From Streptococcus parasanguinis (GTDB lineage Bacteria; Bacillota; Bacilli; Lactobacillales; Streptococcaceae): a stretch of DNA of 32,824 nucleotides. The position numbers and the translations under genes are program-made. The stretch is taken from the NCBI RefSeq assembly GCF_001074805.1, contig NZ_JUPI01000110.1:1-32824 (forward strand). Direction: 5' to 3'. Below the pieces are notes generated by a model. That model was not told the DNA's origin, did not search any database, and was given only the letters and a program-made list of their open reading frames with translations. Shown piece after piece: positions 16,422-24,246 of this stretch (its first letter is position 1; each line of letters begins with the position of its first letter).

Positions 16422-17506
16422 TTCTTCACATATTGTTCAACTGGATAATCTGATGGATCTAGGCGCACCTTTCCTCCTGCCACTAGTTGGGCCAGGTGCC
16501 ACCCAATAAGGGGACCAGTTGTGAGGCCAGACGAACCCAGTCCACTAGCGACATAGAGACCTGCTTGATCGGGAAGAGCTCCCCAAAATGGTGAAAAGTC
16601 ACTGGTGTAGGCCCGTGTACCCACGCGCTCCCCGACAACTGTCGCTTGATCTAGTTCCGGATAGTAAGCCAAGGCTTCTGTTTCCATCTGATTGAGTAAA
16701 GCCAGGTCCACTGTCAGGTCAAAGCCCAACTCATTCTCATGAGTAGCTCCCATACTGATCTTGCCTTGCTGGAAGGGAATGATATCCAGCTCTCCTTCTG
16801 GCATAACCACAGGATAATCATCCGTATCTAAGTCTAGATGATAATCCCGCAACTGTCCTTTTTGTGGACGGACATCCACTTGGTAGCCAAGTGGCTCAAG
16901 GATTTGCCCCAACCAGGCTCCTGTCGCTAGGATAACTTGGTCATAGCTCTCTCCTGCTAACTGATAGCCATGATCCGAGGCGGAGAGGGCAACCTCTTCC
17001 TTGATCACTCTTGCCCCACTGGCTTTGAGAAGAGTTTCCGTCAGAAGGGCTCCTTCTACATGGGCCCCACCTGAGGCATAAAGGAGCTGTTCAAAGCCTT
17101 GCAGACCTGGGAATTGTTGGGCCACTTCTTCTTTGGTCAAAACCGCCAATTCCCCGATTAAGGGAGATTCTTCCCGTCGACTCAGCGCCAACTGATAGAG
17201 TTCATCTAATTTCTCTTCCTTCTTCTTAAGGAGATAGACCCCAGTCTGCTGGTAAAAGTCTGTTTCGATTCCGTCCTTGGCTAGGTCCTCTACTAATTCT
17301 TGGTAGAAATCTGCTCCAAGACGAGCCAGGCGATACCAGGCCTTGTTTCGCCGCTTAGAAAACCAAGGGCTGATAATGCCTGCCGCTGCCTTGGTCGCTT
17401 GGCCGACTCCATAGTCATAGACGGTCACATCCACTTGTGCTTCTTTGGATAAATAATAGGCTGCAGTGGATCCAACGATCCCTGCACCGATAATGGCAAC
17501 TTTCAT
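16391..17506 (-). CDS. FAD-dependent oxidoreductase, DAO family
   Basis: Flavoenzyme of 371 residues related to glycine and D-amino-acid oxidases. The dinucleotide motif IGAGIVGSTAAYYLS is at 5-19, followed by GVGQATKAAAGIISPWFSKR, the second FAD site ATGAWLG and the C-terminal GLYVASGLGSSGLTTGP. The substrate is not known. It is the third gene of trmK-nif3-oxidoreductase; AAGGGG overlaps the nif3 stop. The last residues (RVGQKSVIR) and the stop codon are encoded by the terminal arm of repeat copy C, so the native C-terminus has been replaced. The core fold looks complete. Confidence 0.88.
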   Translation of the reverse strand: MKVAIIGAGIVGSTAAYYLSKEAQVDVTVYDYGVGQATKAAAGIISPWFSKRRNKAWYRLARLGADFYQELVEDLAKDGIETDFYQQTGVYLLKKKEEKLDELYQLALSRREESPLIGELAVLTKEEVAQQFPGLQGFEQLLYASGGAHVEGALLTETLLKASGARVIKEEVALSASDHGYQLAGESYDQVILATGAWLGQILEPLGYQVDVRPQKGQLRDYHLDLDTDDYPVVMPEGELDIIPFQQGKISMGATHENELGFDLTVDLALLNQMETEALAYYPELDQATVVGERVGTRAYTSDFSPFWGALPDQAGLYVASGLGSSGLTTGPLIGWHLAQLVAGGKVRLDPSDYPVEQYVKKRVGQKSVIR

Positions 17507-17515
17507 GATAACCCC

Positions 17516-18313
17516 TTAGATATGGTAAAAAGGATTGGTGCTGGCTTGACTGCCCAGCACTTCGATCTCCCACGCTTCTTCAGACTTCCACTGATTGAGT
17601 TTTTCGACTAGTTTTGACACAAAGAGAACTTCGATATGGTGACCTGGATCCAAGGCCAAGATCCCATCGCTCAGCATGTCCTGAGCCGTGTGGTAGTAGA
17701 TATCTCCTGTGATGTAGACCTCAGCCCCCTTAGCGAGAGCATCCTTGTAAAAGGACTGGCCACTTCCGCCACAGATAGCGACGCGCTCAATGACCCGTTC
17801 TAAATCCGCCTGGTCGTAACCAACCAAGCGCAAAGCATCTAAGCCAAAGGTTTCTTTGACCTTGCTAGCCAACTGTCCAAAAGTTTGGGCAGCTACCCGA
17901 CCGATGCGGCCGATTCCGAGCCCTTCTCCTGTCATGCTGAGGGGCTCTGTATTTTCAATTTCTAAAAGTTGGCAGAACCAATCATTGAGCCCATCTGGGA
18001 CGATATCAATATTGGTATGGCTGACATAAACCGCGATATCGTGCTTGATCAAGTCAATGTAGATCTGATTCTGAGCCCGATCGGCTACCAAATCCTTAAT
18101 AGGACGGAAAATGGGCGCATGCTTGACGATGATCAAGTCCACTCCATGGGCGATGGCTTCTGCCACCGTCTGCTCCCGGATATCCAAGGCTACCATGACC
18201 TTCTTGATGTCTTTTTGTAGCGTCCCGACCTGTAAGCCACAGACATCTCCCTCCATGGAAAGTTCCTGAGGACAGTAGGCTTCATAGCGTTTGATAAGTT
18301 CACTTGCTAGCAT
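17516..18313 (-). CDS. Nif3-like dinuclear metal-centre protein
   Basis: 265 residues, the short form of the Nif3/YqfO family (GTP cyclohydrolase I type 2 homologue in annotation). Putative metal ligands are H65 in VKHAPIF, H99 and D103 in [12 protein letters not shown], and H225/E228 in [10 protein letters not shown]. The molecular role is unclear in this family; it forms toroidal hexamers. The ATG overlaps the trmK end by 14 bases, with AGGAGG six bases upstream, so they are co-translated. The pairing of trmK and nif3 is widespread in Firmicutes. Confidence 0.92.
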   Translation of the reverse strand: MLASELIKRYEAYCPQELSMEGDVCGLQVGTLQKDIKKVMVALDIREQTVAEAIAHGVDLIIVKHAPIFRPIKDLVADRAQNQIYIDLIKHDIAVYVSHTNIDIVPDGLNDWFCQLLEIENTEPLSMTGEGLGIGRIGRVAAQTFGQLASKVKETFGLDALRLVGYDQADLERVIERVAICGGSGQSFYKDALAKGAEVYITGDIYYHTAQDMLSDGILALDPGHHIEVLFVSKLVEKLNQWKSEEAWEIEVLGSQASTNPFYHI

Positions 18314-18989
18314 TTAGGACCTCCTTGATTTGGGCGATGCGCTCTTCTAACGATGCTCTGGCAGATTGATTCTCAACTGGGACCTGCTCCAAGGCAAAGG
18401 CCAATTTCTCCACTTCCTTGGACCACTTTTGGACAAAGGCTGGTGCTTGTTCCAGCATCAAATACGGACCAAAACGCAGTTCCTTAGCTGACAACTCTTG
18501 AGAACCATGCTCGACCACGAGGATCTCATAAAACTTCTCATTTTCTTCCAAGATAGCTTCATCAACAAGGCGAAAATCATGATCTACTAACCAAGCCCGC
18601 AGTTCATCCTCCCGATTATTGGGTTGCAAGACCAAGCGAGAGACACCGGCTAATTTCTCAAGACCTGCTGCTAGGATATCCGCAATCAAGCGCCCGCCCA
18701 TTCCTGCGATGGTGATGCAAGAAATGTCATCGGACAGTTCGAAAGCAGCCAAGCCATTAGCTAGGCGGACCTCGATTTTGGCATCTAAGCCATTATCTGC
18801 CACATTTTGCAGGGCAGACTGGTAGGGTCCCTCAACTACCTCACCCGCAATAGCAGCCTCAATCTTGCCTTCCTGTAAAAGAGCGATTGGGAGATAAGCA
18901 TGGTCACTCCCTACATCTAGAAGACGAGCTCCTTCTGGGACGAAACTGGCCACCAGATTCAAGCGATTTGATAATTTCGTAAATTCCAT
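18300..18989 (-). CDS. trmK: tRNA (adenine(22)-N1)-methyltransferase
   Basis: S-adenosylmethionine-dependent methyltransferase that forms m1A22 in tRNA; cytoplasmic. 229 residues. The SAM-binding motif [13 protein letters not shown] is around 23-35, GMGG at 96-99 in [14 protein letters not shown], and the catalytic-type LQPNNRE at 121-127. The C-terminal helical extension (about 165-229) is typical of TrmK. It is first in the trmK-nif3-oxidoreductase operon, preceded by an extended -10 box (19022-19030). Confidence 0.93.
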   Translation of the reverse strand: MEFTKLSNRLNLVASFVPEGARLLDVGSDHAYLPIALLQEGKIEAAIAGEVVEGPYQSALQNVADNGLDAKIEVRLANGLAAFELSDDISCITIAGMGGRLIADILAAGLEKLAGVSRLVLQPNNREDELRAWLVDHDFRLVDEAILEENEKFYEILVVEHGSQELSAKELRFGPYLMLEQAPAFVQKWSKEVEKLAFALEQVPVENQSARASLEERIAQIKEVLNASK

Positions 18990-19021
18990 GTGCTTCTTTC
19001 TATACTTTTATTCCACCCTTT

Positions 19022-19030
19022 AGTATACCA
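19022..19030 (-). promoter_or_regulatory. Extended -10 promoter of the trmK operon
   Basis: TGGTATACT on the minus strand, 33 bases upstream of the trmK ATG, just after the gst terminator. No good -35. Confidence 0.5.
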
Positions 19031-19048
19031 TGTTTGCAGCATTAAAAA

Positions 19049-19066
19049 AAGGCGCAACGGCGCCTT
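19049..19066 (-). terminator. Terminator of the GST gene transcript
   Basis: AAGGCGC, 4-base loop and GCGCCTT, followed on the minus strand by TTTTTAAT. The element at 19096-19223 lies between the GST stop and this terminator, so it would be part of the GST 3' UTR. Confidence 0.85.
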
Positions 19067-19095
19067 GTCTATTATGGAAAGGTATTATTTTAGAC

Positions 19096-19223
19096 TTTCC
19101 TTAGGTGAGTCCGGACGTCAGCGAACTTCGAAGAAGTTCCATGACTAAGTTTTGAGTCTAATGTCTCAAAACTTCCGGGCACATGAAACTTATACGTTTC
19201 ATGTGCTATACTCACGGCGGAAA
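19096..19223 (+). ncRNA. Intergenic structured element S2 (candidate structured RNA or repeat)
   Basis: Plus-strand reading. Outer stem TTTCC/GGAAA (19096-19100 and 19219-19223) and GTGAGT/ACTCAC (19105-19110 and 19210-19215). Inside are CCGGA/TCCGG (19111-19115 and 19174-19178), GTCA/TGAC (19117-19120 and 19142-19145) around hairpin GAACTTC/GAAGTTC, hairpin GTTTTGAG/CTCAAAAC (19149-19172), and hairpin CACATGAAAC/GTTTCATGTG (19180-19205). Each helix has a counterpart of different sequence in S1, while the unpaired words GACG, CAGC, CATG and CTAA are kept. It lies between the gst stop and its terminator; strand undetermined. Confidence 0.6.
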
Positions 19224-19259
19224 CTCTCGCAATCATCCTCAACAAGCCGATACTAGACT

Positions 19260-20048
19260 TTAGTCAATTTCCTTATATTCTACTTCCAAGCCACGTTGCA
19301 CTGCTGGGCGATTAGCAATTTTTTCTGTCCAAGCTTGCAAATGCTTGTATTCCTTTACATTTAGGAAAATTCCTGCTCGGTCCCAGACCTTGTCTTGGAC
19401 GAGACGGCCATACCAAGACCAGATGGCGATATCCGCAATGGTATAGTCCTCTCCTGCTATATAAGGTTTGGTCGCCAATTCTTTGTCCAGTAGGTCCAAT
19501 TGGCGTTTGGCTTCCATAGCAAAGCGGTTGATAGCATACTCAACTTTTTCAGGAGCGTAGTGGAAGAAATGGCCAAAGCCCCCACCTAAAAATGGCGCAG
19601 CCCCTGTCTGCCAGAAGAGCCAATTAAGCACTTCTGTTCGTTTAGCAGGATCTGCTGGAATCAATTGTCCAAACTTCTCTGCTAAATACAAGAGAATATT
19701 GGCTGATTCAAAGACCCGAATGGCTTGGTCACCTGATTGATCCAACATAGCTGGAATTTTCGAGTTTGGATTGATGGCTACAAAGTCACTGCCGAATTGA
19801 TCTCCATCACCAATCTTGATGCGATAAGCGTCATAGCCCGCATCCACTCCCAACTCTTTTAGTTCTTCCAGCATAATGGTCACCTTGATTCCATTAGGGG
19901 TTGGAAGGGTATAGAGTTGGAAAGGCTGATCGCCTTTTGGAAGGCTTTGTTCAAAGCGGGCACCTGCTGTTGGTTGGTTCAAACCTCCCCAGGCTCCTCC
20001 CATTTGACTCGGTGCTTCCCATACTTCTGGTAATTGATAGTCTGACAT
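19260..20048 (-). CDS. yghU: Glutathione S-transferase family protein, YghU type
   Basis: 262 residues. The thioredoxin-like N-terminal domain carries FQLYTLPTPNGIKVTIMLEE and NPNSKIPAMLD (glutathione-binding region) and ESANILLYLAEKFG. The C-terminal helical domain has FWQTGAAPFLGGGFGHFFHYAP and YTIADIAIWSWYGRL. This is the YghU/Nu-class disulfide-bond reductase pattern, which in E. coli acts on glutathione disulfides and organic peroxides. Streptococci import glutathione, so a cytoplasmic thiol role is plausible. An AAGGAG site is seven bases before the ATG, and a TTGAAA-17-TATGCT promoter lies at 20077-20105. Confidence 0.92.
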   Translation of the reverse strand: MSDYQLPEVWEAPSQMGGAWGGLNQPTAGARFEQSLPKGDQPFQLYTLPTPNGIKVTIMLEELKELGVDAGYDAYRIKIGDGDQFGSDFVAINPNSKIPAMLDQSGDQAIRVFESANILLYLAEKFGQLIPADPAKRTEVLNWLFWQTGAAPFLGGGFGHFFHYAPEKVEYAINRFAMEAKRQLDLLDKELATKPYIAGEDYTIADIAIWSWYGRLVQDKVWDRAGIFLNVKEYKHLQAWTEKIANRPAVQRGLEVEYKEID

Positions 20049-20076
20049 CTTTCTTCTCCTTTATTTCGCTACTCCT

Positions 20077-20105
20077 AGCATATCAAATCTAGGTGCTAGT
20101 TTCAA
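20077..20105 (-). promoter_or_regulatory. Putative promoter of the GST gene
   Basis: Minus strand: TTGAAA (20100-20105), 17-base spacer, TATGCT (20077-20082) with TGA extension. Confidence 0.6.
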
Positions 20106-20127
20106 AAATCTGCTACGCTAGCTTTAC

Positions 20128-20144
20128 TTGACTTTTCTGGTCAA
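20128..20144. promoter_or_regulatory. Inverted repeat in the gst-add divergent region
   Basis: TTGAC-N7-GTCAA lies in the region between the divergent GST and adenosine deaminase genes. TTGACT could be the -35 of add (possible -10 TATAGA, spacing 19), so the palindrome could be an operator. The evidence is weak. Confidence 0.35.
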
Positions 20145-20183
20145 AATGATAGTATAGAAAAAATACATTTTAAGGAGAAAACC

Positions 20184-21203
20184 ATGTCCATGATCGATTT
20201 TCATAGTTTGGCAAAGACGGAACTCCACTGTCACTTAGACGGTTCCTTGTCTCTTCCGACTATTCGTCAATTGGCAGCCCTGGCCAATATTGACCTCCCT
20301 GCTAGCGATGAAGAGCTCAAACACCATGTCACTGCCCCTGCCCACTGTGAGAATCTCTTGGACTATTTGGAGGCCTTTGATTACATTCGCCCTCTCCTTC
20401 AAACCAGGGAAGCCCTGACCCTTGCTGCTTACGATGTCGCTAAGCAAGCGGCTCTGGAGAATGTCCTCTACATTGAGGTTCGTTTTGCTCCAGAATTGTC
20501 CATGGACCAAGGACTTACCGTCCCAGAAACCATCGATGCTGTCTGCGATGGTCTGCGCCAAGCCCAAGAAGAGTTTGGCATTATTGCAAAAGCCCTGGTC
20601 TGTGGCATGCGCCAGTCGGATCCAAAACTCACCTCTCGGATCCTTGCCGAAGCAAACCAAGTCAGGGATCAGGAATTTGTCGGGTTTGACTTTGCTGGGG
20701 ATGAGCACAACTACTCTCCAGAAGATATTCGACCTTTAATCGAGCAAGTCAAGAGTTACCATCGTCCTATGACACTTCACGCAGGTGAGTGTCATTGCCC
20801 ACACTTTGTTGCTCAATCGATTGCATTTGGCATCAAACGCAATGGCCACGTGACAGCTCTATCTCATGAACCAGCTTTACTCCAATCCTTTATTGACAAT
20901 GGGGTCACGGGTGAACTTTCCTTGACCAGCAACTTACAGACAAAAGCAGCACCGACTATAGAGGATTTCCCTTATTTGAAAATGAAGGTAGCCGGAGCTC
21001 GGATCAGTATCAATACTGATAACCGGACTGTATCTGATACTGACCTCACCAAGGAATATGCCCTCTACCATCAGCATTTCCAAACCAAGGAGGCTGACTT
21101 TTACCAGCACAATGTCGATGACATCCAGGCTTCCTTTGCTAGTGACGAGGAAAAACAAGAACTCCTCACCAAACTAGAAAAAGCCTACGCGGACTATTTA
21201 TAA
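20184..21203 (+). CDS. add: Adenosine deaminase
   Basis: Zinc hydrolase converting adenosine or deoxyadenosine to inosine in purine salvage; cytoplasmic. 339 residues. Zinc ligands are H15 and H17 in [10 protein letters not shown]199 in LHAGE with catalytic E202, H222/H228 in the GHVTALSHE region, and D279 in [16 protein letters not shown] is seven bases before the first ATG; an internal ATG at codon 3 is less well placed. It is one of only two plus-strand genes here, transcribed divergently from the GST gene and ending at a terminator shared with dnaD. Confidence 0.94.
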   Translation: MSMIDFHSLAKTELHCHLDGSLSLPTIRQLAALANIDLPASDEELKHHVTAPAHCENLLDYLEAFDYIRPLLQTREALTLAAYDVAKQAALENVLYIEVRFAPELSMDQGLTVPETIDAVCDGLRQAQEEFGIIAKALVCGMRQSDPKLTSRILAEANQVRDQEFVGFDFAGDEHNYSPEDIRPLIEQVKSYHRPMTLHAGECHCPHFVAQSIAFGIKRNGHVTALSHEPALLQSFIDNGVTGELSLTSNLQTKAAPTIEDFPYLKMKVAGARISINTDNRTVSDTDLTKEYALYHQHFQTKEADFYQHNVDDIQASFASDEEKQELLTKLEKAYADYL

Positions 21204-21208
21204 ACGAA

Positions 21209-21241
21209 AAAAACTAGCACTTTTATAAAGTGCTAGTTTTT
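21209..21241. terminator. Bidirectional terminator between add and dnaD
   Basis: ACTAGCACTTT and AAAGTGCTAGT form a perfect stem flanked by an A-run on the left and a T-run on the right, so it works for both converging genes. Confidence 0.9.
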
Positions 21242-21925
21242 TTAATCTTTCCACAAATCCATGGCCTTCAAGAAATCATCTGAAACGGTCACATTGCGTG
21301 GGTTGGCTTGCTCGCGTTCTTGTAGTTTCGCCTCTACTTGGGCCAGGCTGTTGATGCCTTCACTGCGCCAGTTGCGTAAAATAGCTTGGATATATTTCCA
21401 GTGAGGCTTGCCGTTAAAGACAGCTTCTCGTAAGGCTGCCTTGATCACATCTGGATCTGTCTGATCCTCGCGCACAGTCTTGGTCAAGTCTTCAATCTCA
21501 AAAGGCGTCAAGAGTCGTCCCAGTTCTTGTTGGAAGGTTTCCACCAAGTCCTTGATGACATTTCCCTTAGCAGGCGCGCTTTGTGCCTTCCCTTGTGATT
21601 GGGCTTCTAAAATCTCATCCAAGCGCTCCAGGGCAATGGTCGCATCAAAGATGGCTTCAATCTCACCATTGAGCTCAATGGTCCGGTATTGAAGGAGTCC
21701 CTTAGTAGTCAAATTGGACATAATCCGATTGACCTCTGTCACCGTTTTTCCCAGATGACTAGCAATCTGATTGGGAGTTAAGGCCTCTTGGCCAGTCGTA
21801 TTTTGAAGGAAGAAAAACTGCCAAACCAAGTAATCATCTGCTTGGTCGAACAATTCATGATAATGAAAAAGCAAGGCACTCGGAAGAACCAAGTTGCCAT
21901 ACTTAAATGCTTGTGAATATGTCAT
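21242..21925 (-). CDS. dnaD: DnaD family replication initiation protein
   Basis: Primosomal protein helping DnaA- and PriA-dependent helicase loading in Firmicutes. 227 residues. The N-terminal winged-helix domain (about 1-115) carries LTPNQIASHLGKTVTEVNRIMSNLTTKGLL-type features; the C-terminal DnaB/DnaD domain (about 130-200) has the conserved YIQAILRNW segment. A ribosome site (AAAGGGG) overlaps the metA stop nine bases upstream, so it is co-transcribed with metA. Confidence 0.92.
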   Translation of the reverse strand: MTYSQAFKYGNLVLPSALLFHYHELFDQADDYLVWQFFFLQNTTGQEALTPNQIASHLGKTVTEVNRIMSNLTTKGLLQYRTIELNGEIEAIFDATIALERLDEILEAQSQGKAQSAPAKGNVIKDLVETFQQELGRLLTPFEIEDLTKTVREDQTDPDVIKAALREAVFNGKPHWKYIQAILRNWRSEGINSLAQVEAKLQEREQANPRNVTVSDDFLKAMDLWKD

Positions 21926-21934
21926 AATTCCCCT

Positions 21935-22879
21935 TTATAGGTAACCATAAAATGAAATATCTTTTTCCAATTCTTCCAAGCGGTAAGGTGTTTCTTGATA
22001 AACCGCATAGTTGATCCAATTACTAAAGAAGGTCGTTGCAGCTAGATTCCAACGAATGCGAGGCTCTGTATTAGCGTCATCCCCATCAAAATAATTCTTG
22101 GGAACATCCGGATCCAAGCCTGCCTTGACATCTCGGTGGTATTCTTTTGCCAGTGTATCGCGATCATATTCCAGATGGCCAAAGCTATAGACCTCACGCA
22201 TATCTGGACTAGCAATGATGGAAAGCCCAACTTCATTTCCCTGAGCGATCACTTGAAGATTGCTCTTTTCAAGGACTTCCTTCAAAGGAATATCTGTATA
22301 GCGAGAATGAGGGGCAAGGAAGCGATCGTCAAAGCCTCTCATGAGCAGACTATCGGGACGCACCACTGCTTGGTCATAGATACCCGATAGCTTGTCACAG
22401 AGCTCTACTTTTTGAATCCCGTAACGGTGGTACAGTCCAGCCTGGGCTCCCCAACAAAGGTGCAAGGTAGAAAAGACATGCCGCTTGGACCATTCAAAGA
22501 CCTGGGTCAATTCTTCCCAGTAGTCCACTTCCTCAAAGTCCATCTTTTCGACAGGCGCCCCCGTCACAATCAAGCCGTCATAGTAATTATCCTTGATATC
22601 CTCAAACGTCTTGTAGAAGCTCTCCATATGCTCTGCCGCTGTATTCTTAGACTCATGGCTAGTCATATAGAGGAAATCTACATTGATCTGCAAGGGCGTA
22701 TTGGCCAGGAGGCGTAGCAGTTGAGTCTCAGTTGCTTCCTTAGTCGGCATGAGATTCAAAATCAGAACATTTATAGGACGAATATCTTGGTGAGTTGCTC
22801 GAACATCATCCATGACAAAAATATTTTCTGAACGAAGAATATCTACTGCAGGTAATTTTTTATCTAGTGTAATTGGCAT
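21935..22879 (-). CDS. metA: Homoserine O-acyltransferase, probably acetyl-CoA-specific
   Basis: Activates homoserine in methionine synthesis. 314 residues of the MetA family. The catalytic triad is C142 in LHLCWGAQ, H235 and E237 in YSFGHLEYD. Residue 111 is glutamate ([10 protein letters not shown]); in characterised MetA enzymes Glu at this position gives acetyl-CoA preference, while Gly (E. coli) gives succinyl-CoA. The product is therefore probably O-acetylhomoserine despite the common succinyltransferase name. Two MET-box-like palindromes lie upstream (22930-22946 and 22964-22980), so regulation by the LysR-type MetR/MtaR is likely. It forms an operon with dnaD. Confidence 0.94.
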   Translation of the reverse strand: MPITLDKKLPAVDILRSENIFVMDDVRATHQDIRPINVLILNLMPTKEATETQLLRLLANTPLQINVDFLYMTSHESKNTAAEHMESFYKTFEDIKDNYYDGLIVTGAPVEKMDFEEVDYWEELTQVFEWSKRHVFSTLHLCWGAQAGLYHRYGIQKVELCDKLSGIYDQAVVRPDSLLMRGFDDRFLAPHSRYTDIPLKEVLEKSNLQVIAQGNEVGLSIIASPDMREVYSFGHLEYDRDTLAKEYHRDVKAGLDPDVPKNYFDGDDANTEPRIRWNLAATTFFSNWINYAVYQETPYRLEELEKDISFYGYL

Positions 22880-22912
22880 AAAAAGCTCCCATCGTGCAAG
22901 TTCTTAACTAAC

Positions 22913-22941
22913 ATTATATGATAGGAGCTTATAGTTTTCAA
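22913..22941 (-). promoter_or_regulatory. metA promoter
   Basis: Minus strand: TTGAAA (22936-22941), spacer of exactly 17, TATAAT (22913-22918). The -35 is inside the promoter-proximal MET-box-like site. Confidence 0.75.
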
Positions 22942-22946
22942 TTATG
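22930..22946. promoter_or_regulatory. MET-box-like site, proximal, degenerate
   Basis: TATAGTTTTCAATTATG resembles TATAGTTtnaAACTATA, the MET-box of streptococcal methionine regulons as I recall it. The left half is perfect and the right half degenerate. It overlaps the metA -35. Confidence 0.5.
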
Positions 22947-22963
22947 GTTTTTCTGTATCCAGT

Positions 22964-22980
22964 TATAGTATTAGACTATA
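22964..22980. promoter_or_regulatory. MET-box, distal
   Basis: TATAGTATTAGACTATA is a perfect TATAGT-N5-ACTATA palindrome upstream of the metA -35, touching the apt stop codon. It fits the 17-base MET-box bound by the LysR-type regulator MetR/MtaR. The two sites are 34 bases apart. Confidence 0.65.
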
Positions 22981-23493
22981 TTAGTAATGCATCAAGACTT
23001 TGTAGTCGTAATCGCCGATCGCTTCGCGACCTTTCAATTCATCCAACTCGATCAAGAAGGCACACCCTGCAACGATCCCACCGAGTTTTTCGATCATTTC
23101 GATGGTTGCTTTAACGGTACCACCCGTAGCCAAGAGGTCATCAACGATGAGGACACGTTGACCTGGTTTGATAGCATCTGCGTGCATACAGAGGGTATCG
23201 ACACCATATTCTTTTTCGTAGTCAGCAGAGATGACTTCACGTGGCAATTTACCAGGCTTCCGAACAGGCGCAAATCCAATTCCCAACTCAAAAGCGACCG
23301 GACATCCAACGATGAAACCACGCGCTTCAGGACCAACGATCATGTCGATTTTCTTATCCGTCGCATATTGAACGATTTCACGAATCGCATAACTATAAGC
23401 ATTGCCATCTGCCATCAAAGGGCTGATATCACGGAAGGTAATTCCTTCTTGCGGATAGTTTTCAATGCTTGCAATGTAATCTTTTAAATTCAT
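22981..23493 (-). CDS. apt: Adenine phosphoribosyltransferase
   Basis: Salvages adenine with PRPP to AMP; cytoplasmic. 170 residues, normal length. Typical motifs are [25 protein letters not shown] (54-63) and the PRPP-binding [13 protein letters not shown] (114-126). The ribosome site is weak (GAAAG). An extended -10 box TGATATAAT lies upstream at 23530-23538. It is downstream of recJ and the TipC-like gene but separated from them by a terminator at 23604-23633. Confidence 0.96.
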   Translation of the reverse strand: MNLKDYIASIENYPQEGITFRDISPLMADGNAYSYAIREIVQYATDKKIDMIVGPEARGFIVGCPVAFELGIGFAPVRKPGKLPREVISADYEKEYGVDTLCMHADAIKPGQRVLIVDDLLATGGTVKATIEMIEKLGGIVAGCAFLIELDELKGREAIGDYDYKVLMHY

Positions 23494-23529
23494 GGTTAAC
23501 TTTCTTTCATAAAAAATTTTTTACATTCC

Positions 23530-23538
23530 ATTATATCA
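23530..23538 (-). promoter_or_regulatory. Extended -10 promoter of apt
   Basis: TGATATAAT on the minus strand, about 37 bases before the ATG, after the upstream terminator. An AAAAAATTTTTT palindrome lies between the box and the start. Confidence 0.55.
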
Positions 23539-23603
23539 TGAATTCCACTAACTTGCATCATTTTTACCAAATCATTTTCCCAAGCTCCCGAGTCAAAAGT
23601 AAA

Positions 23604-23633
23604 AATCCCACATCCGAAAAATGATGTGGGATT
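23604..23633 (-). terminator. Terminator of the recJ operon
   Basis: AATCCCACATC and GATGTGGGATT form an 11-bp perfect stem, followed on the minus strand by TTTACTTTTG. It lies 20 bases after the stop of the TipC-like gene. Confidence 0.85.
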
Positions 23634-23652
23634 GGAATTGGAGACATGCTTA

Positions 23653-24246
23653 CTATTCATCTAATACTTTATTGTACTCGATTTTCATATCTCCCAAGTT
23701 TTTCAGGGAATAACGGGAACTTCCATTCTTAAACCAGGTGCCAAGAATGTATTGTTCGGCGACCTTCTTACTTTGTATTTTCAACCAAGCACGGTCTTTG
23801 CCGTAGGTGGCAAGCTGCTCAAGAAGTTGCTGGCCCTCGTAGGTAGTATCTTCTTTAGAAAGGTAGACCTCCTTCTGAAAAAACAGCTTTTTTGACGAGT
23901 CGTATTTAAATATAAATCCGAGTGTCACACCTTTTTCCAATTTAAAATCATACATATAGGTCCAGTTGGGAGTTCCTCTAAACATCATCACGGACAAGTC
24001 TTCGTTTCCATCAACAATTCCTTTTGAATAATGGTAGGTTTGAAATCCCTCATCTTCTTTCCAGATACCATCATTTCCTATCGTTTCTGTAAAGGGCTTA
24101 AACATCACATAGCGCATCATCCCACCATTTTCAGAGTAGTTAATTTCTTCCATGGGGTTCTTCAAGCTCAGGTAGATTCCCAACCAATAAAGAGCAAATA
24201 GCAGGAAGGGAGTGAGCCAGAGGAATTTTTTTAGGTATGTTTTCAT
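23653..24246 (-). CDS. Membrane-anchored protein, possibly TipC-family immunity protein
   Basis: 197 residues: one N-terminal helix (about 8-27) and a soluble domain predicted outside the membrane. The region after the helix (SLKNPMEEI) and the C-terminus (SSRYSLKNLGDMKIE) resemble, from memory, streptococcal TipC proteins that protect against LXG toxins such as TelC in the periplasm-like space. That is a weak pattern match, not a search. It overlaps recJ by four bases (ATGA), so it is translated with recJ. No LXG toxin or type VII genes are visible nearby. If the match is wrong it is simply an unknown signal-anchored protein. Confidence 0.5.
   Translation of the reverse strand: MKTYLKKFLWLTPFLLFALYWLGIYLSLKNPMEEINYSENGGMMRYVMFKPFTETIGNDGIWKEDEGFQTYHYSKGIVDGNEDLSVMMFRGTPNWTYMYDFKLEKGVTLGFIFKYDSSKKLFFQKEVYLSKEDTTYEGQQLLEQLATYGKDRAWLKIQSKKVAEQYILGTWFKNGSSRYSLKNLGDMKIEYNKVLDE

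Noticed and set aside
20235..20708. 157-codon ORF antisense to add
   Set aside because: Shadow of the adenosine deaminase gene, which is complete.
22987..23487. 166-codon ORF antisense to apt
   Set aside because: apt is complete with all motifs on the other strand; the antisense frame has no ribosome site or recognisable domain.
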